DNA from: an uncultured Desulfobulbaceae bacterium
GTDB lineage: Bacteria > Desulfobacterota > Desulfobulbia > Desulfobulbales > Desulfobulbaceae
Direction of reading: 5' to 3'
DNA length: 8,363 bases
NCBI GenBank assembly: GCA_947260045.1
Contig: CAMYOP010000113.1
Span: forward strand, 1 to 8,363
Made by a program: the position numbers and the translations under genes. Positions 6,097 to 8,363 of this stretch are shown piece by piece. Position 1 is the stretch's first letter, and the number at the start of each line of letters is the position of its first letter. The notes beneath the pieces were generated by a model that did not search any database, was not told the origin of the DNA, and was given only the letters and a program-made list of their open reading frames with translations.

Positions 6097-8250
6097 ATGT
6101 ACAGCCAAAAATTTTTATTATATTTAGCCTTCGTCCTGATAGCATTCAGCCTCAGTGCTGTCTCTGATCTCTTTTTACATCCAGACATTAATTTTTTTGC
6201 CCCGGAACATTTTGTTGAAGGTGGTTTAATGGCCATAGTCATTCTTGCATTGATTATGGGTTTTGAACATCGACTCCATCAATTATCAAGTGATTTGAGA
6301 GAAGCCAAATTTGATGGTATCGGTCGCTATGGTCTTGTCCTGGGTATCGTCTGGACAGGTGTTATTATCTTTTCTCTTATATGGAATATCTCCCAACAAA
6401 AGAAACAGACCATTGAAATTGCTCTTAATGAAGCAAAAACAGTCTATGAAAAGGACTATCTCTATTACCGCTGGGCTGTAGGCCATCACGGTGTTTTTGT
6501 ACCGATTACTGAGAAAACAAAGCCAAATCCTTACCTGTCTCACCTGCCTGAACATGAAATTACAAGTACCTCAGGCCAGTCTCTTACCCTTATAAATCCT
6601 GAATATATGATTCGCCAGGTCTATGAAATGCAAACCAAGCAGCATGGTACCCTAGGCCATATAACCAGCCTTGATCCCATCAGACCTGGTAATGTCGCAG
6701 ATCCTTGGGAAACAGAAGCTTTGGTTGCCTTTGAAGATGGGGCAATTGAGGTCAATACCGTGGCCACCATAAACGGTCAACCCTATTTGCGCCTTATGAG
6801 GCCCATGGGAACAGAAGTGGGCTGTTTGAAATGCCATGCTCCCCAAGGGTATGAGATTGGCGATATTCGGGGTGGAATATCTGTTTCTATTCCACTGACG
6901 CCGCTCATGGCTATTTCTAAGAAAAATATTTTTACCTACTCGGTAGTGCATGCCATCCTCTGGCTTTTTGGTCTTACGGGAATCGTTTATGGCTCTGTCA
7001 GTGTTTCACGTTCTATCAGAGAAGTCGAACAAGCTGAAGCAAGAACCAGGCTCGTCATTGAAAATATGATGGATGGTGTAATTACCTTAGATGAGCAGGG
7101 ACGCATAGAATCACTGAACACTTCGGCATCTGAGATGTTTGGCTATACGCCATATGGAATTATCGGTGCCAATATGATTGAACTGCTGGAATTAAATGTT
7201 ACTGAAGATGATCCTGATCTTTTGAAATATTGGGTTGAAGATGCTCTGGCGTATTCATTGGCCCATGGCAGGCCGCGGGAACATACTGGAAGAAGATCTG
7301 ATGGTTTCACCTTTCCTCTTGAAGTAAGTGTCAGCGAGATGCTGCTCGGGGCAAAGCGCGTCTTCATCGTTATGGTTCGTGATAATTCTGCGCGCAAAGA
7401 AGCGGAGAAGGCTCTGTGGAAAAGCCAGAAGCAGGTTATACGGCAAGAAAAACTGGTGTCTCTTGGGACAATGGTTGCGGGCATTGCCCATGAAATTAAT
7501 AATCCGGCCCAGGCAATTGGTTTTTCCATGGAAGGTTTAAAGTTGAACCTGGATTATGTCAGAGAGCTATTGCGGGATCTTGATGAGTTTTTCGGTGAAG
7601 AACCCGCAACACTTGAAGAGAAACGGGCAATTTTACAAGGAAAAGTCAAAGAGCTGCGTATGGATCTTGTCCTGCAATGTATTGATGATATAGGTGATCG
7701 CAACATTCAATCAATTGAACGAATTGATCATATTATCAACTCTACAAAACGAATGGCAAATGCAGAGGAAGAATTTGCACCATGTGATATCAATACAATT
7801 GTAAATGATGCCGTAACCCTTACTCATAATCAGATCAAATATTCAACGGAACTCGAACTGGAGCTGGCGCTCGATTTGCCACTGATCAGTGGGCTTGTTC
7901 AGGAACTTGGCCAGGTTTTTATGAATATGATTATTAACGCACGCGATGCTATCAAGGAAAAGGGACGATCGGTTAAAGATGGTAGAATTAAGATACTGAC
8001 ACAACTCGATACCACCAATAACAGGGTGGAAATTATTTTTGAAGATAATGGGGCAGGTATGCCCAAAGAGGTCATTGATAAAATATTTGATCCGTTTTTT
8101 TCAACAAAGGGGATTGGTGAAGGTATGGGACTGGGACTGAACCTCTGTCATCGGATCATCGAAGCGCATGGTGGTGAAATAGCTGTTAATTCCACACCAG
8201 GCGAAGGAACAGTTTTTAGTATACGCTTGGATGTTTCACCAGCTTCCTGA
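6097..8250 (+). CDS. Membrane histidine kinase with periplasmic haem-c Tll0287-like (DUF3365) sensor and PAS domain
   Basis: An inner-membrane sensor kinase of 717 residues. Seen in order: hydrophobic helices at about 7-27, 41-57 and 79-97; a periplasmic DUF3365/Tll0287-like domain (about 98-277) with RWAVGHHGVFVPITEKT (125-141), GHITSLDP (187-194), YLRLMRPMGTEVGCLKCHA (230-248) and GDIRGGISVSIP (255-266); a fourth helix (278-300); PAS (about 316-428); HisKA with H465 in AGIAHEINNP; and HATPase_c with N614 (NARDAI), DNGAGM (650-655), FDPFFSTKG (664-672) and GEGMGLGL (674-681). CLKCH (243-247) is a CxxCH haem-c site; four helices with a cytoplasmic N-terminus place it in the periplasm, as cytochrome c maturation requires. 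Likely role: redox, gas or ligand sensing. No receiver domain and no response regulator in the window. TGGA at 6086-6089 is a weak ribosome-binding site. It follows the activator gene by 128 nt. Confidence 0.93.
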   Translation: MYSQKFLLYLAFVLIAFSLSAVSDLFLHPDINFFAPEHFVEGGLMAIVILALIMGFEHRLHQLSSDLREAKFDGIGRYGLVLGIVWTGVIIFSLIWNISQQKKQTIEIALNEAKTVYEKDYLYYRWAVGHHGVFVPITEKTKPNPYLSHLPEHEITSTSGQSLTLINPEYMIRQVYEMQTKQHGTLGHITSLDPIRPGNVADPWETEALVAFEDGAIEVNTVATINGQPYLRLMRPMGTEVGCLKCHAPQGYEIGDIRGGISVSIPLTPLMAISKKNIFTYSVVHAILWLFGLTGIVYGSVSVSRSIREVEQAEARTRLVIENMMDGVITLDEQGRIESLNTSASEMFGYTPYGIIGANMIELLELNVTEDDPDLLKYWVEDALAYSLAHGRPREHTGRRSDGFTFPLEVSVSEMLLGAKRVFIVMVRDNSARKEAEKALWKSQKQVIRQEKLVSLGTMVAGIAHEINNPAQAIGFSMEGLKLNLDYVRELLRDLDEFFGEEPATLEEKRAILQGKVKELRMDLVLQCIDDIGDRNIQSIERIDHIINSTKRMANAEEEFAPCDINTIVNDAVTLTHNQIKYSTELELELALDLPLISGLVQELGQVFMNMIINARDAIKEKGRSVKDGRIKILTQLDTTNNRVEIIFEDNGAGMPKEVIDKIFDPFFSTKGIGEGMGLGLNLCHRIIEAHGGEIAVNSTPGEGTVFSIRLDVSPAS

Positions 8251-8283
8251 TGTGTATAAATTAAATTCTGATTACCCACAAAC

Positions 8284-8301
8284 CTCAGCTTTAAGCTTGA
8301 G
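8284..8301 (+). repeat. Imperfect hairpin downstream of the kinase gene
   Basis: CTCAGCT (8284-8290) can pair with AGCTTGAG (8294-8301) around a 3-nt loop with one bulged T, seven pairs in all. The nearest T-rich stretch (8316-8326) is about 15 nt further on, too far for a standard intrinsic terminator. It may still mark the transcript end. Confidence 0.2.
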
Positions 8302-8363
8302 AGGAAGGGGACCGATTTTATTTTTCCGTTCAATTCGGGAGACAGAATAATTTTCGCTTAAAT

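Noticed and set aside
8251..8363. Start of a further gene or terminator at the right edge
   Set aside because: No start codon with a ribosome-binding site leads an open frame, and the hairpin at 8284-8301 is too far from T-rich sequence to be a clear terminator.

Overview
The window reads like Gram-negative, moderately AT-rich chromosomal DNA. An anaerobic member of the Desulfobacterota (Desulfobulbales-like) is my best guess. That is inferred from gene content: a receiver-less multi-PAS sigma-54 activator with cysteine-bearing PAS domains and a periplasmic haem-c sensor kinase. No rRNA or other phylogenetic marker is present. All five main genes lie on the + strand. I see no mobile element, CRISPR array, tRNA or rRNA.

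Positions 1-3204 form a probable operon. The 3' part of a DUF3524/GTDC1-like glycosyltransferase (candidate tRNA-queuosine mannosyltransferase) is cut by the left window edge. After 83 nt comes a GTG-started shikimate kinase (aroK), and 14 nt later a 580-residue protein with a degenerate DUF89/ARMT1-like core and a C-terminal region I do not recognise. The 83-nt gap before aroK contains a possible 25-codon ORF very rich in Trp, Tyr and Phe. It could be an attenuator-type leader peptide for this aromatic-pathway gene, though it is unproven.

Positions 3205-3547 are intergenic. They hold a candidate sigma-70 promoter with a perfect TTGACA box and several small inverted repeats.

Positions 3548-8250 form a signalling pair. 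The first gene encodes an 806-residue sigma-54 enhancer-binding activator with four tandem PAS domains, an AAA+ domain carrying GAFTDA instead of GAFTGA, and a Fis-type HTH. The second, after a 128-nt gap containing a strong imperfect dyad, encodes a 717-residue membrane histidine kinase with four predicted membrane helices, a periplasmic Tll0287-like (DUF3365) domain with a CLKCH haem-c site, a PAS domain and a complete kinase core. The activator has no receiver domain, so ordinary phosphotransfer between the two is not expected; the kinase's response regulator is not in the window. Both proteins look suited to redox or small-ligand sensing, one in the cytoplasm and one in the periplasm. The last 113 nt hold no gene I can support.
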